In this document: in pieces, positions 12,016-24,977 of the stretch | How the letters are laid out: the number at the start of each line of letters is the position of its first letter | Numbering within the stretch: the stretch's first letter is position 1 | Origin: Liolophura sinensis | Taxonomy: Eukaryota; Mollusca; Polyplacophora; Chitonida; Chitonidae | Assembly (NCBI RefSeq): GCF_032854445.1 | Contig: NC_088297.1 | Span: forward strand, 7,985,375-8,049,374 | DNA length: 64,000 nucleotides | Reading direction: 5' to 3' | Translations under genes and position numbers: made by a program | The notes under the pieces: generated by a model | Seen by the model: only the letters and a program-made list of their open reading frames with translations | Databases searched by the model: none | What the model was told of the DNA's origin: nothing

Positions 12016-12811
12016 TCCCAAACAACCAGTTCAATGGGGTATCTGTTCGTGAACAATGGAGACTCGGGTCCAAGCTGAGCAGACCATTACTTTCTTGTAA
12101 TACCTGAGTACAATTTAACCAGATTGCTCACAAAAATGTCATCGCAAAGGCTACACAGTTTGGACCTGATTTACTTCAGGCGGAAAAGATTCCTCATTTA
12201 TAACCGTGCAGTGAAAAATGTTCACGTGTGCAGAGAATTAACGGATGCCATTGTTCGATCTCGAATAGGCCCAGTGTTGATAAATTTATCCTTGATTGTT
12301 TTCATCACAAGCCATACCCCAGGTCATCTGAGATTTCTGTGTTTTTGAAGTGCCTGACAATGGATCACTTGGGACATCTGTAAGTCATAAAGTCGTGAAC
12401 TCATTACACTACATGGTCTTAACAGGGTGATTCAGCTATGGTCTCCACGTACATATAGCTCTTTTATTTTCATCAAAGCTCACAGGATGTATTTGTACTT
12501 CGCTAACGCCAAGCTCCTTGTTACCTCTATGTCATATTATCCAGTCCAGCTGAGTATACCTGTAAAAGACGTCTGCGTGTATGTGGCTAGATGCCTTCCA
12601 AACTGTGAAGTTTCTACACAATATAGCCATATTAACATGAAACAGAACGATTTGAAGAGAAACTTTCCAGAAAAAACATGTAAAAAGGTGAAAAAAATCA
12701 GTCGTCAAAACCCAAATGAGAACTGTAACCCCGGCTGCTTCGATGTAAATTCACGGACATTCTTGTATGTATTTCATGTAAGAAGTTTTATAAACTGTCC
12801 CTTATATTTTA
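12016..12811. other. CDA-1 3' flank, no gene seen
   Basis: Several ORFs here lack any recognisable domain; one runs into the following SINE, which marks it as chance. Confidence 0.5.
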
Positions 12812-13011
12812 AATATCGGTATATTTATTTACTTATTTATTTGATTGGTGTTTTACGCCGAACTCAAAAATATTTCACTTATAAGACGGCGGCCACCATT
12901 ATGGTGGGAGGAAATTGGCACAGCCCGGGGGAAACCCACGACCATCCGCAGGTTGCTGGGAGACCTTCCCACGTACGGCCGGAGAGGCAGTCAGCATGAA
13001 TATCGGTATAT
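12812..13011 (-). mobile_element. SINE-A, 5' truncated, with 13-bp target duplication
   Basis: The element is about 12825-12998, flanked by perfect direct repeats AATATCGGTATAT (12812-12824 and 12999-13011). The tRNA-like head is missing, so reverse transcription stopped early. Confidence 0.93.
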
Positions 13012-13016
13012 ATATT

Positions 13017-13140
13017 TAGAAACCTGCGGATGGTTATGGGTTTCCGCCGGGTTCTGCAAGGTTTTCCACCCACCATAGTGCTGCCCGCCCTCGAATAAGT
13101 GAAATATTCTTGAGTACGGCGTAAAACACCAAATAAATAA
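13017..13140 (+). mobile_element. SINE-A 3' half, inverted relative to its neighbour
   Basis: Begins at AACCTGCGGATGG and ends in an AAATAAATAAATAA tail. Possible imperfect flanking repeat TATATATATTTAGA / TATATATACATTTAGA. Together with the copy just upstream it forms an inverted SINE pair. Confidence 0.88.
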
Positions 13141-16100
13141 ATAAGTATATATACATTTAGATACTGTGATACTGATTGATGGGCTGGGAAAAGAAGATTA
13201 GTAGCCTAGAATTCAAACGACATGCTTGAGTAAGGATGGTGAGAAGGGCTCTATCGTAAGTAGCATAGGTAAGTGTTAAGGTTATATTAGCCTAAAGGTA
13301 GATAGATCCATCATAGAAGTGTTATTATGATGTAGTTTTGTAAACTCGTGCGTGAACGAAAATTACCAACAACAACATCTTTCTTATGCACGTGTGATAG
13401 TTTTTTTTGCATCAGAAATGGAAATACCAAATTCTATTTTGCTACTCACGTAAATATGCCGTTAACAAGTGCAATCATGTCTAAAGTGTGATGCTGATAC
13501 ACGCCGATCATGAGGTTTTCTTTATTGTTCAAACAGAATTTGCATATAGGCCTACAACGAGAACCTCATTAATGGGCGATATATTGTTATGTGTTTCTTT
13601 TTTTTTTATATATCAAACTGGGGATCAAAAATTTATCAGCGTTCCAAGTCACAGTATTTTATGCTTTGGGCGAATGTAAAAATCTCCTTCTACTTGCTCT
13701 GTATTGTTTTAATGTGATTGTATGTTATATGTGATGACAACACAGCATTTTGAGTAATTCTAGACCAGTGGCGTCTAATACATTGCAGGTAACATCACTG
13801 TCTTTTTTAACATAATTCTGCTTAAGCCGTGGTGCTAGGGGAAGCGTAAACTGCTGCTATTTATGCATTTACAGGAACTTAAATAAAACCCTGACTGAGG
13901 TAAATTGACCAGAGGCCGTATTTCACAGGTTACGTGTGACCGTTTGTCATCTATCATAATGTCGCTGTTCTGCTTTTACAATCTTTGCAAATTTTGTTAT
14001 TTGCGAGCTAGTGGATCGCTCCTCCAATCGTAAATGTTGTTGTGTTAGTGAAATATTCTTAATTATCAATCAATCAATCAATGCATCAATCAAAGTGCCT
14101 GGCTTCATTTCCGATCAAACACCGAAACCATCTATGGTCAAATAAAGACACATTCTGTTATTTAGTTGTTCGCTATATTTGCCCTAAAAGTCGCCAAAAC
14201 TGCATTCTGAGAGGCAAATGAGCCTAATATTATTACTACTAATAATAATATCGTGACGTATGTCATCTGAGTTTGGAATGGACGAGGAATTCAACCCTCC
14301 CGCGAGACTTCACGAGAATCAGGCCTAGGAGGTGTAATCTCTAGCCCCTCTCTTATATTATATAATATTCCTTTTGGGGTTGGAGGGTACATTTTTCAAG
14401 AAAGGTATCATAAAAATTATTAACAAAACCTCAAAACACATTTATAGGATAAACTGAACTCTAAGAATAAGGGAAAATGAGTAACGCTGTTTTGGACGAA
14501 TATTTATTGGTGGTCATCTTAAGAATTTTTCACCAGTCACGGCGGTCACATTTAGTGGGGTAGGAACCGGTTTCGTACATTGCAAGGTACAGTCCCGCCT
14601 CGAAGGTTTAGCCGCGACAAGTAGAACGTTTACTTGTTCAGGCCGTAGATGGCTGACAAAAAACTCCCACAAAACAGTCCAGCTGAACCCGACTTCTTAA
14701 CTATTGTTGTGAATTGGTGCAGAAGCTTGCAGTAAATCAGCCGTGATCATGTCATTCAAAGTCATTCTGTATTTAAGCTAAGCCTTGGTGTTTTATGCGA
14801 CGAAATAAGGCCACAAAAAGCGCAAAGATAATCTAAAATTCTTTTGCTTTTGAACATGTTAAACAGAGCATATATTAATCGTATTAAATTAGTTATAGCC
14901 TGTATGTACATGGACAGAAAAAACACATGCCTTAGTATGAAGCAAAGTTCAATGAAGACAGTACCTCAAATGAAACAAAAAAATTCATTTGCAGTAGACC
15001 TGCATGTTCAAGTTCTACCAGAAATAACTAGTTTTCATTTAAGGTAGTTAATGATTTTTCCCTGTAAAATTGGGAAAAAATGTGAATACCAAGGGCGCCA
15101 TGTATGGCGTTTGACTGTGATGGCAACTTTCAGCTATTTTTCATTGAACCCGCAAGCTGACTCATTTGGACTAATCTTATACATACACATCGGTTATTGC
15201 CTTGATCAAATGTGACGCCATTTTATTTTTTCCTTGAAATACAAGAATGGCCTTGGGTTTTGGGGTTTTTTTTTTCGCTAACCCTTCTGTGTTTCCTTTA
15301 TATGTAGCTTGACATTTATCTAACATTTAATCATTAGTTGCTTACGAGTACGTGTATGTTCATGTTGAGGTAAATCTATAATCTGAATACTCATAGTTGT
15401 TTTCTGAATATGGCTTCGTAAGCACGTTAATAAAAAAAAACGTATACCCATGTCATCATTCGTGAATACTATACTCATCTATAAAGCTGACCATGTTCGT
15501 TACACGCATTCATGCAGGGGGTATAGAGAAACACAGTTGTGCCTCTTTTGGAAGGGCGTATCGATAAACAAGGACAAAATTCCTTGTTTCCTTGTTTTCC
15601 TTTATTTCCTCGATTACATGCCATTAATTTTTGGGAAGATTATATTCGCTACAGTGGTAAGGGTCTTTATTTTTCAAATTATTGGAGGTGATGACGGTTT
15701 GTTACGTCTATACCTGCCTTAAATGATTTTTAAGATTTTTAAAAATTTATTTTACAACTTGTAACTTCTAACTTAAGATCTCTACTGTACAAGTAATATG
15801 TTTCTGCACATTGACTAAATACTGGGATATGAAAAACACTGAGAGCATCGTTGGTCCCATCTACCATTTGTCACTTCATCACTCGCTTTTATCTTTCGCC
15901 ATAAGAATATCGTCTGTAGCATCTCTAGATTTATTACATGTATATGTGTGCTTTTATTAAATGTCCTATTGATGACAGATTTTTAAAATGCTGTAATTTG
16001 TGCGTAATTAAACAAATATAAAAATAAAATGTGCCAAACGCTGACACGTATTAATTTGTTTAGTTCACAAGTGTTAATTGAACAACCTACGGCAAAAGAA

Positions 16101-17071
16101 GCTATTTTGTCAAGAAGTGTTTGAAGCTTCAGGTTTATCATATTGGCTGATGGCCCATAAGAGAACTCATTGGAAGTCTGCTTACACTCTCTCACCCTGT
16201 GGGTGAGTGCGTTTCTCATCTTCATAGTGCTTCTGCATAGATCATACCGCAGACCAATTAAGATTTTATTAACTATCAGCTGTTTTTAGCTTCATTTAAC
16301 ACGCCGGATTGGAGATAAGTCAACGGATTGATACCACTGATGAGGTTATCTCCCTTAGTGGAGATAGCCGTCTTACCACCTTTCGCGCAAACACCGATCT
16401 CACTGATAACCCGGTGAATCTACATCGTGATTGTCCAGCAGAGATTTTCGACTAATTAAATATTTATATATTTTCTATTCACTCTTCAAAGTTGGACTGT
16501 ATACTTAGAGATATGTGGCCTATCACAGACGACATCTCACCGTTGATGCTCTCACATGGGAATAACACTTTGACCTTTGAACCTTGATATATGATCATAA
16601 CGGCATTTACAAGATAACGATTCGCACATATATCTCTAGACAAATTTTTCTTTTCTACAAAAAAGAGGCTATCTTAGATATGTGATTTGAGTTGGGGGCG
16701 ACAGTGTTTTGCCAACGACCATTTCTGCAATATTCAGCTAGAATGATATGAAGTCATGAACCGGATACAGACTAATCTGGATCCCTGTGTTCTGTCAACA
16801 ATTGGGTAAAAATACAATAGAACGTTATAAAAGAGCGATAGAATGCTTGGTGAAACCTTTCACCCTATATGTATATGCTTCCTTCGGCAACGAATGAAAA
16901 AAAAACGAATTCGCTAAACATTTGCATTTCAATCAATTTGCTATGATGTTATCTGCTTGAGCATCCGGCTAAATTTGATAGTCATTCCTGAAAAATGCAG
17001 AGTTAATTGTTTGTTCTCTGCGTATATGTAAATGAAGTTCTAATTCTCCGTTTTATATGAAGTCTGTAGAA
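13141..17071. other. Long intergenic stretch, no gene seen
   Basis: Nearly 4 kb of AT-rich DNA. ORFs at 13488-13679, 14844-15047, 15450-15722 and 15983-16225 show no domain, no splice context and low-complexity T runs. A hairpin near 16345-16375 was considered as a ribozyme and rejected. Confidence 0.5.
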
Positions 17072-17235
17072 CATGTCCTGACTGAGTGGTTCAAACGATT
17101 GCCTTTGAATCGCGTGGACACTCTAGGTGCGGGTTCAAACCTGGTCGTGGAAAAGAAGTTTGTAGATTCCTCTGCTCCCAAAAAATGGGCAAAAGCGCTC
17201 ATGTGACCGTTAGCACAGTCCAATCTTCACTGTAA
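17072..17235 (+). mobile_element. SINE-C, tRNA-like head copy
   Basis: Has an A-box-like 'CTGAGTGGTTCAA' and a B-box-like 'GGTGCGGGTTCAAACC', followed by 'AGTTTGTAGATT'. The last two blocks recur at 24.2 kb. The long variable-arm spacing recalls tRNA-Ser/Leu ancestry. Not an intact tRNA, because the acceptor stem does not pair. Confidence 0.6.
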
Positions 17236-17678
17236 TTTTGGGAGTTTCGAGTTAGAACTCTTCTATCGCTAACGGTAAAAATTGTCCTACTGAATCAACC
17301 TGTCACAAATATAAGTTAACTATTGCGGGGTCACATTTAGCCTACTCTCACCAGGGCGCCTGAAAAAGTTTCCAAAAAGTTATTTAAAGCAGTGAAGCGA
17401 TGGAGAAAACTGAGGAGCTGAACGTTTGTGACCTTGAGAAGTTTCTAAAGGTCATGGGTATCATTTGTGCCTCTGAACGCGGTCGGTAATTTAATGTCAG
17501 CAAAGGTTGCCTAATATTTTTCACATAACTTGAATCTCCGCTGTTATCGTTCACTACCACGGTGTACATTACTGTACGTTTTACGCAGAAAAGATAGTCA
17601 ATAAATTGCGAAATGTCGGTGGTTTATCCCGAACGGTTTACCCCGGCTTCCCCCACCCAGTATACTATAAGTTTGTTA
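17236..17678. other. Intergenic, no gene seen
   Basis: No supported coding region. Confidence 0.45.
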
Positions 17679-17682
17679 AGAA

Positions 17683-17721
<39 letters not shown>

Positions 17722-17724
17722 ATA
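17679..17724. repeat. (AAAT)n microsatellite
   Basis: About 11 units of a 4-bp AAAT repeat. The unit equals the SINE-A tail, so it may be the remains of such a tail, but no SINE body is attached. Confidence 0.93.
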
Positions 17725-19109
17725 GCTTACATGTATATGTAGCTGAACCAACATATGGCTGGTATGTGTTTAGCCTTACTTTATAAATGACCATAAAATT
17801 CAGCTGAAGAAGAAACCTGTTGAAACATAGCAAACGAACTGTCGATTATAACATAGCCTTTAAGGCCAAACAAAAAAACTTTTCATTACGTATTTGGGTT
17901 AAAAACTGACAAAAAAAAACATTTACCGGCAGAAGGTAAAGACACTTATCTTTCTTAATGGGACAGTTTTTTTTTAAGAATTTTATTCTTGTATCAAAAA
18001 TAACGGGTTATGTACGATAAAGACATCAAGCGCGCCATTCACGCATGAACCACTAAAGACAGAAAAACGCAGATTTATGTCAAATGTGTTCATGAGGTCA
18101 CCGAAGGTTAATATTTAACAGATAAAAATGCGAAAAAAAGGATAGATAAGAGAAAGATGTTGTAATGCATTGCATAATGTAAATAAATTAGGGATGCAGA
18201 GACGTGTCTTGGCTATGCGAGTCCCAACAACGGGCTGCGTTTTTATCCAAGCATGTGCGTAGCCCGAGTGCTGCGTTCTCATGTCAGCTGATTCGTATTA
18301 TCCATGCAAAATGAGTTTGAACATCGTTCTTGTTGCAACCATTTCAAAGCCCAGAATGAAAATCACATTTGCGAAAAGTCATCACGCGTTACAATTACAC
18401 ATCACGCGAGAACGCAAAACGCCGTTCTCGTTGTGGTCAACTCCACACGTATGACGTATCAGAGCCAGTCTGAACGCTATATTGGTGCACGACCTTTCCT
18501 AACTTCTAATAAGGACCTCACAGACGCCATAGACCTTTTATTATGAAGTCATTTGATGTAATGCAATACCCCGCATCTCAGATTCAAATGTGCCCACTTT
18601 GTGAGTATAATAGGACTGACACGTGGACACGAGTCTATCAGATAACATGCAGGTCTGTCTCTAAAGCATGATTTCGATTTACAATAATTTCACGCCAGTC
18701 ATCTAAAGCAGCCGAACAGTAAGAACAGGGTGTCCACAAATATGATGTAATCCGTCCTAATCTGAAACTGAAGTTATAATTGCTATGAAAGGGTTTTCAA
18801 ATATGTGGTCTATAACTTCGTGTTCAGAATGTCAGTTTCAAAGAAATGAAATGAAAGAATCAGGTGTAATTTAAGATGCAATTAAGTGCACCATATGACC
18901 TTCTCTACGAGTATTTCAGTGGGAGGTGGGGTAGGGGACTCAGTCATACCAGGTAGTAGGTCATATGTATTCTAAAAATAGCTTATAATGGATGAAAATG
19001 CGAACAAAAGAACACACAAAATAGGATATAAAACACGTGGCTTCAGAGAAGGAAGAAAGGAAAATTAAAAAATATTATCCGCACACTGGTACCATGGTAC
19101 AGCCAGAGT
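17725..19109. other. Intergenic, no gene seen
   Basis: No recognised gene; an 80-codon ORF at 18304 lacks any family signal. Confidence 0.45.
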
Positions 19110-20345
19110 TAAACCTCTCATCACGTGTTAGTCTCCACAATGAAGTTATTTTACATCTAAGTTTACACCTCTTATCACGTGTTAGTATCCTCAATGAAGT
19201 TATTTTACATCTAAGTTTACACCTCTCATCAGGTGTTAGTCTCCACAAAGAAGTAATTTTACATCTAAGATTACACCTCTCATCACGTGTTAGTCTCCAC
19301 AAAGAAGTAATTTTACATCTAAGTTTACACCTCTCATCACGTGTTAGTCTCCACAAAAAAGTTATTTTACGTCTAAGTTTACACCTCTCATCACGTGTTA
19401 GTCTCCACAAAAAAGTTATTTTACGTCTAAGTTTACACCTCTCATCACGTGTTAGTCTCCACAAAAAAGTTATTTTACGTCTAAGTTTACACCTCTCATC
19501 ACGTGTTAGTCTCCACAAAGAAGTAATTTTACATCTAAGATTACACCTCTCATCACGTGTTAGTCTCCACAAAGAAGTAATTTTACATCTAAGTTTACAC
19601 CTCTCATCACGTGTTAGTCTCCACAAAAAAGTTATTTTACGTCTAAGTTTACACCTCTCATCACGTGTTAGTCTCCACAAAAAAGTTATTTTACGTCTAA
19701 GTTTACACCTCTCATCAGGTGTTAGTCTCCACAAAGAAGTAATTTTACATCTAAGATTACACCTCTCATCACGTGTTAGTCTCCACAAAGAAGTTATTTT
19801 ACATCTAAGTTTACACCTCTCATCACGTGTTAGTCTCGACATTGAAGTTATTTTACGTCTATGTTTACACCTCTCATCACGTGTTAGTCTCCACAAAAAA
19901 GTTATTTTACGTCTAAGTTTACACCTCTCATCACGTGTTAGTCTCCACAAAGAAGTAATTTTACATCTAAGTTTAAACCTCTCATCACGTGTTAGTCTCC
20001 ACAAAAAAGTTATTTTACGTCTAAGTTTACACCTCTCATCACGTGTTAGTCTCCACAAAAAAGTTATTTTACGTCTAAGTTTAAACCTCTCATCACGTGT
20101 TAGTCTCCACAAAAAAGTTATTTTACGTCTAAGTTTACACCTCTCATCACGTGTTAGTCTCCACAAAGAAGTAATTTACGTCTAAGTTTACACCTGTCAT
20201 CAGGTGTTAGTCTCCACAAAAAAGTTATTTTACGTCTAAGTTTACACCTCTCATCACGTGTTAGTCTCCACAATGAAGTTATTTACGTCTAAGTTTACAC
20301 CTCTCATCACGTGTTAAGTCTCCACAAAAAAGTTATTGTACGTCA
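19110..20345. repeat. 54-bp satellite, 23 units, E-box in almost every unit
   Basis: Units begin ACCTCTCATCACGTGTTAGT. Twenty of 23 carry CACGTG and three (3rd, 12th, 21st) carry CAGGTG. Two unit types differ in the second half: AAGAAGTAATTTTACATC versus AAAAAAGTTATTTTACGTC. They recur in runs of four to five units, giving a higher-order pattern. Because 54 is a multiple of three, a 382-codon plus-strand frame and a 363-codon minus-strand frame stay open. Late units (the 20th and 22nd) are 53 bp and break the frame. I see no signal peptide or splice context, so I treat it as non-coding. Confidence 0.95.
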
Positions 20346-21233
20346 CCAAAAACTCCACAAAATGGAGTGACAAAGTATGTGTCTATATATATAAGCTCTT
20401 TGTGGTGACATCGGCAAACAATCTATTCGTTCTCTTTCCACGCATGCGTATACAAAGTAATAGCTGAAAATATATCCTTAATGTATATCAGAAGTCGGAA
20501 GTGAATGTAGTATCAGGTCCCCCCCCCCAGGGTATGTCAGTCATGCGCAAAATGACTTCACACCGGGAAATCATGATAGGTGCATTTACACCTATGTACT
20601 AGAGGTTAATTACTTTCTACACAGGTGAGTTAAGAGGAAATACAGGTGTGAATACAAGCCTCTACGAATACACCTTTCTTACTGTGATGTGTGGTTTCCT
20701 TTAACATAACTGGGATTAGTTTTTAATGCACTCTTAATCTTCAAAATTTCTTGAATTGAATATGGACTTTTGTTTAAGATGCTCAGAAACAGCTCATGGT
20801 AGACGTTATGATTAGGATAGATATCAGTCGGTTTATCCAAATGCTGATTAAGCTTTCTGAATTGAGATCACAGCAGTCTTACACCAGCAGTGTTCTGAGT
20901 TGTTGCACTGTGGCAGCTAGGTTGTTTGACAAAACATGCGCTGAACTTGGATGTTGAACGCGTAGTACGCTTACTTTTTTAAAGTTTTTTTTCTTTTTTT
21001 TGCTCCTTCGTTTCTGTATTATCCTGAGCCAGACAGCTATATGTAAAATACCGATAAATGTTATTTATAGATTGTAAAGATTAAATTCATAAAGGAAAAA
21101 AACACACTTAGTTAAAGAAGATCAACAACATATTTTTCAAATTTATTGATTTAATATGTACATATAGGTCTATAGATCCCAATCATTTGTTTCCTCATTA
21201 CCACGTATAGCCCTCGTCATGAGTTTGAAGAGC
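20346..21233. other. Intergenic, no gene seen
   Basis: Includes a poly-C run (20520-20529). Nothing else recognised. Confidence 0.5.
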
Positions 21234-21783
21234 AAAGAGTGAGTGAGTGCGTGCTTGGGGTTAAACACCGTACTTAACACGTTTTCAATCATATGACGAC
21301 GAGAAGTCATTAGAGTGCAAGTATTTATTTATTTGATTGGTGCTTTACGCTTTATTCAAGAATATTTCACTTATACGACGGCGGCCGGAATTATGGTGGA
21401 AGAAATCCGCGCAGAGCCCGGGGGAAATCCACAACCATCCGCAGGCTGCTGCAAGACCTTCCCACGTACGGTTGAAGAGGAAGCCAACATGAGCTGAACT
21501 TGTAGAGTGCATGCAATGTGCCTTCTTCTTGCGCGACGGATTTCCATCGCTCTTTTATCTAGTGCTGCTTCACTGAGACGACTTATTAAAGGCAAGTAAG
21601 TTGCCCCGTCCGAGCCATTATACTGATACGTGTCAACCAGTTGTTGCACTATCCCTTTAATGCTGAACGCCAAGTGAGGAAGTTGCAACTTCTTCTTGTA
21701 AGGTCTTAGGTGTGACTGGGATTGACCCGAGATCTACCGCCTCCCGAAGTGGACGCTCTACCAACTGTGCTATCGGAGCCGGT
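21234..21783 (-). mobile_element. SINE-B split by a SINE-A
   Basis: The tail half (21234-21319) and the body plus tRNA-like head (21503-21783, ending 'CCAACTGTGCTATCGGAGCCGG' on the plus strand) belong to one SINE-B. The break falls at TAGAGTGCA, which is duplicated on both sides of the inserted SINE-A. Confidence 0.93.
21320..21502 (-). mobile_element. SINE-A nested in SINE-B
   Basis: A 5'-truncated SINE-A, from the TTTATTTATTTGATTGG end to GAGCTGAACTTG. It is bounded by TAGAGTGCA at 21311-21319 and 21503-21511, a 9-bp target duplication. Confidence 0.94.
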
Positions 21784-22759
21784 GAAGAGCAGACAGGGAT
21801 AAGGGTTAACCCAGTCTACGACAAATCTGAACAGATGTGTCCAACAAAAATTAACATCGATAAAAACGGCTGAGTAATCTGTCGGAGGAGTAAAACAGGC
21901 TTTCTAATCTTTTACTAATTACTTTCTTTTCTTTTTGTTCTATTTGATGTTAAGCCATAAAAGTTTATTCATTCATCTTTTTTAAACGCGCTGAATTTAA
22001 GGAGCCCATCCCACAGAATTATTCTTGATATATGTCAATATCTTAAATCTGATTTAAAAGCTTATTTTATATTCCATGGATATTAGACTGTGAACATTTG
22101 GTAATTTTTTTCGTTTAGACAACTCTATGATCATTAAAAATGTTCGTCATCTCAATCCAGTTATTAAAATAGCATTTTAAAATTTTGACTTGCGTAAAGA
22201 ATGTCCAAGTGAGGAAGTACAGCCCGCGACGCCATTATTAACATGTAACTTTACCTTATCGTTGCCTCACGAACATTTTTAACAGGTTAAATATCCTGGT
22301 TGGGCGGGGGGGGGGGGACCGCACACTGCTCATAACATACCAGCTTATCTCGTCACTCTTTACTTGATCAGACACTGAGTGATATTGCTCAATTCTCCAT
22401 TATAGGTGAGCCTGGAGAATTGAAAACGCAGAGGCACTGGTAGTTACTTTTCACTGCCAGTGGGCATACGTACAAGCCATATCAAATCATATCAGTCATA
22501 TCAAATCTTCCGTTTTCGCCTGACCTGATCTATAAGCCTACATAGTTTCAATTCACTATTTAAATGTTGAGGTTTCTATTTTAATCTCGTTTTCCGGCTG
22601 GTACGTGAAGTCGGTCATGTTGATAGATCCTTTAATCAGATCACATGACGTAAACCGTCCAATAATATTTTGTGCTTTGATTTTTCCTGTTTCCCATGCT
22701 GGCATTCGACCAATTGATTGGCTCTCTGATACTTTAGTAAGGAAGCTGTTTTAACGGTT
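21784..22759. other. Intergenic, no gene seen
   Basis: Includes a 13-G homopolymer near 22305-22317. No coding evidence. Confidence 0.5.
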
Positions 22760-22915
22760 GTAAAGTCTAGTGGTCAACTACCTTCCATTTTCGTGAAAGG
22801 CCTGTTGGTCGAGTGTTAGTCTACCAACACTGACAGTGGTATCAGCCAATTTTCAGCGCTAGAATCTGTGCTGTATTCAAAAAGTGCAATCCCTATTAAC
22901 GATAATACTGTAGCG
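22760..22915 (+). repeat. Repeat D copy, tRNA-like
   Basis: Contains GTCAACTACCTTCCATTTT, then 'GTTGGTCGAGTG', and ends with ATCCCTATTAACGATAATAC. The same blocks in the same order occur on the minus strand at 24.98-25.18 kb. Confidence 0.7.
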
Positions 22916-24134
22916 GATGTATACGTTTAAAAGCATTATTTGGACCTACGGTTTTAGACTAAACCGGTCGAAGTTCTGAAACTGCCGCACCCAGCTGGAA
23001 AAATAAACACACTACCTAACACTCTTTATTGACACAGTAAGGACACAAGTATGATTGTTACATAAACAACTAAAAAACAAACAATGCAGGTGCATTTTTG
23101 CAGTTAGATTAATTGAATTAACTTCTAGAAAAGGGGACCCATTACATTCGTATGATATCCTTCAATATAAAGAGCGCCATGAGCAATATGTAATGTTATT
23201 AATCCACAGAATGAAAACATAAATTACAAAAAAGGTTTTATAATTAAAACTGCACGGCTGTCTTATTACGGTATTTTCTGACAAATAACTTTGGGGAAAG
23301 GGCCTCGGATAGGTTTTTGTTATAGCTTTTTGATATAGCTTTGATGTAATCCGGTGTATTTTAGATATAACTTTGATATAATCCGGTGTATTTTTGATAT
23401 CACGTTGATGTAATCCGGTGTATTTTGGACAGTAGATTTTGAATATGATTTTTTGTTTTTTTTGCTTTTTTTGTTTTTGTTTTTTTGTCTTTGTTTGTAA
23501 CTTTTTGAGATGTAGTCTTAGAATTAAATTACATGATTTTGATTGCCTTTAAATCGAAAACTATTAGAGCCATGCATTTTTAATCTGCACCAAATTGCAG
23601 TCCAACGTATACACTTTCCGTGGCATTTAAACATATTTGATCTGGAGTTAAATGACATCAACCTATTTCAGAAATAGAAATGTAAACCCATTCATTAAAT
23701 CTAGACATAAAGGGTAACTGGACAATAGTGTGCTCTTGAACTACCTAGATGTCTGTGATTTTTCAAAACTAACTCTGTACATCCTAATATTAGCCAGCAT
23801 CCCCGTGTCGCCGTCGTCAATTACAAACATTGTTACGCCACAAACTGAACTGCACTCAAGCAGAAGCTGAAAACCAGCTCTGTTGACTATATTTATTTAT
23901 TTATTTACTGATTTAGTGTATAACGCTGTAGACAAGCTTATGGGTGAGTGAAACCGGAATGCCAAATCAGCGAGAGTTGGATTCGAACACGTGACCCCAT
24001 CAGACAAGAGCATCAAAGTCGCATCGAGCCAAACACACTCACCATCTGAGATCTATAACTTACAAGCAAATCGCCATTTTAAATTCAGCTGAATCATGCA
24101 TCATATTAATGAGTTTTGCGTTAACCTTTACCCC
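22916..24134. other. Intergenic, no gene seen
   Basis: Contains a short direct repeat around 23340-23425: three copies of a roughly 35-bp unit with 'GATGTAATCCGGTGTATTTT'. Also a T-rich run (23450-23490) and a decayed SINE-A-like tail near 23890. No gene. Confidence 0.5.
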
Positions 24135-24290
24135 ATACTGTAGGTCAGTGCTAACTTGCGTGACTTCCAGCTGCTGATACGGAGGTGCGGGTTCAAAACC
24201 CACCTTTGGCAGGGAGTTTGTAGATTTTCCCGCCCTCGTTGCTTGTAGGACCTCGCTCGCAATAAGCTCGAGTGGCCGTTTGTGTAGGCT
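24135..24290 (+). mobile_element. SINE-C copy
   Basis: Shares GGTGCGGGTTCAAA and 'AGTTTGTAGATT' with the copy at 17.1 kb, with a matching layout. Diverged and incomplete. Confidence 0.55.
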
Positions 24291-24410
24291 AACGCTCGTT
24301 TAAGACCACTTGTCCAATTCCACCTAGAAGATATGCATATTTGTCCGTCATAAAACTTAAAATGAACGCCATCGTACCGCGAAGCCAAATACTCAATCCA
24401 ATACCGGAGC

Positions 24411-24655
24411 GTAATGATCCAGGAGTCTCTCACCAATGCGGTCGCTGTGAGTTCAAGACCAGTTCATGCTGGCTTCCTCTCCGGCCGTACGTGGGAAGGT
24501 CTGCCTGCAACCTGCGGATGGTCTTGGGCTTCCCCCGGGCTCTGCCAGGTTCCACCCACCATAATACTGGCCACCGCCGTCGTATAAGCGAAATATTCTT
24601 GAGTACGGTGTAAATCACCAATCAAATAAATAAATAAATAAATAAATAAATAAAT
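24411..24655 (+). mobile_element. SINE-A, nearly complete
   Basis: Starts inside the tRNA-like head ('GCGTAATGATCCAGGAGTC') and has the B-box-like 'GTGAGTTCAAGACC', the full body and an (AAAT)n tail of about seven units. Confidence 0.93.
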
Positions 24656-24977
24656 CCAAAATAAATTAGACAATATACATATGTCATTAACGAGAAGAAA
24701 TATTTACTAGTTTTTGTGTCTATTCGTACATATTACAGTACATATCTAAACATTCAATATCATGTTTGGTGAAAAAAAAATTAAATCGTTTTGTATTTTA
24801 TTCAGAAATAAAAACAAAACGTGTTACAACAAAAACGTTTGAAGGGGACACGATTCATCCACAAGGAAGATTGCTAACACAGCCTGTTGTTATCTTATTA
24901 TGTGTATAACAGAAAATATTTCCTTTGTTTGTAAGGGGTGGGTTTTCACACTCAGGTAGATGTCATTTTAGAAAGTG

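Noticed and set aside
16330-16380. Hammerhead ribozyme (CTGATGAG followed by a 10-bp hairpin)
   Set aside because: The required GAAA after stem II is missing and flanking stems do not form.
19037-20185. A 382-aa repetitive protein (and a 363-aa one on the other strand) in the 54-bp satellite
   Set aside because: The frames are open only because the unit is 54 bp without stops. Late 53-bp units break them, and there is no promoter, signal peptide or splice evidence.
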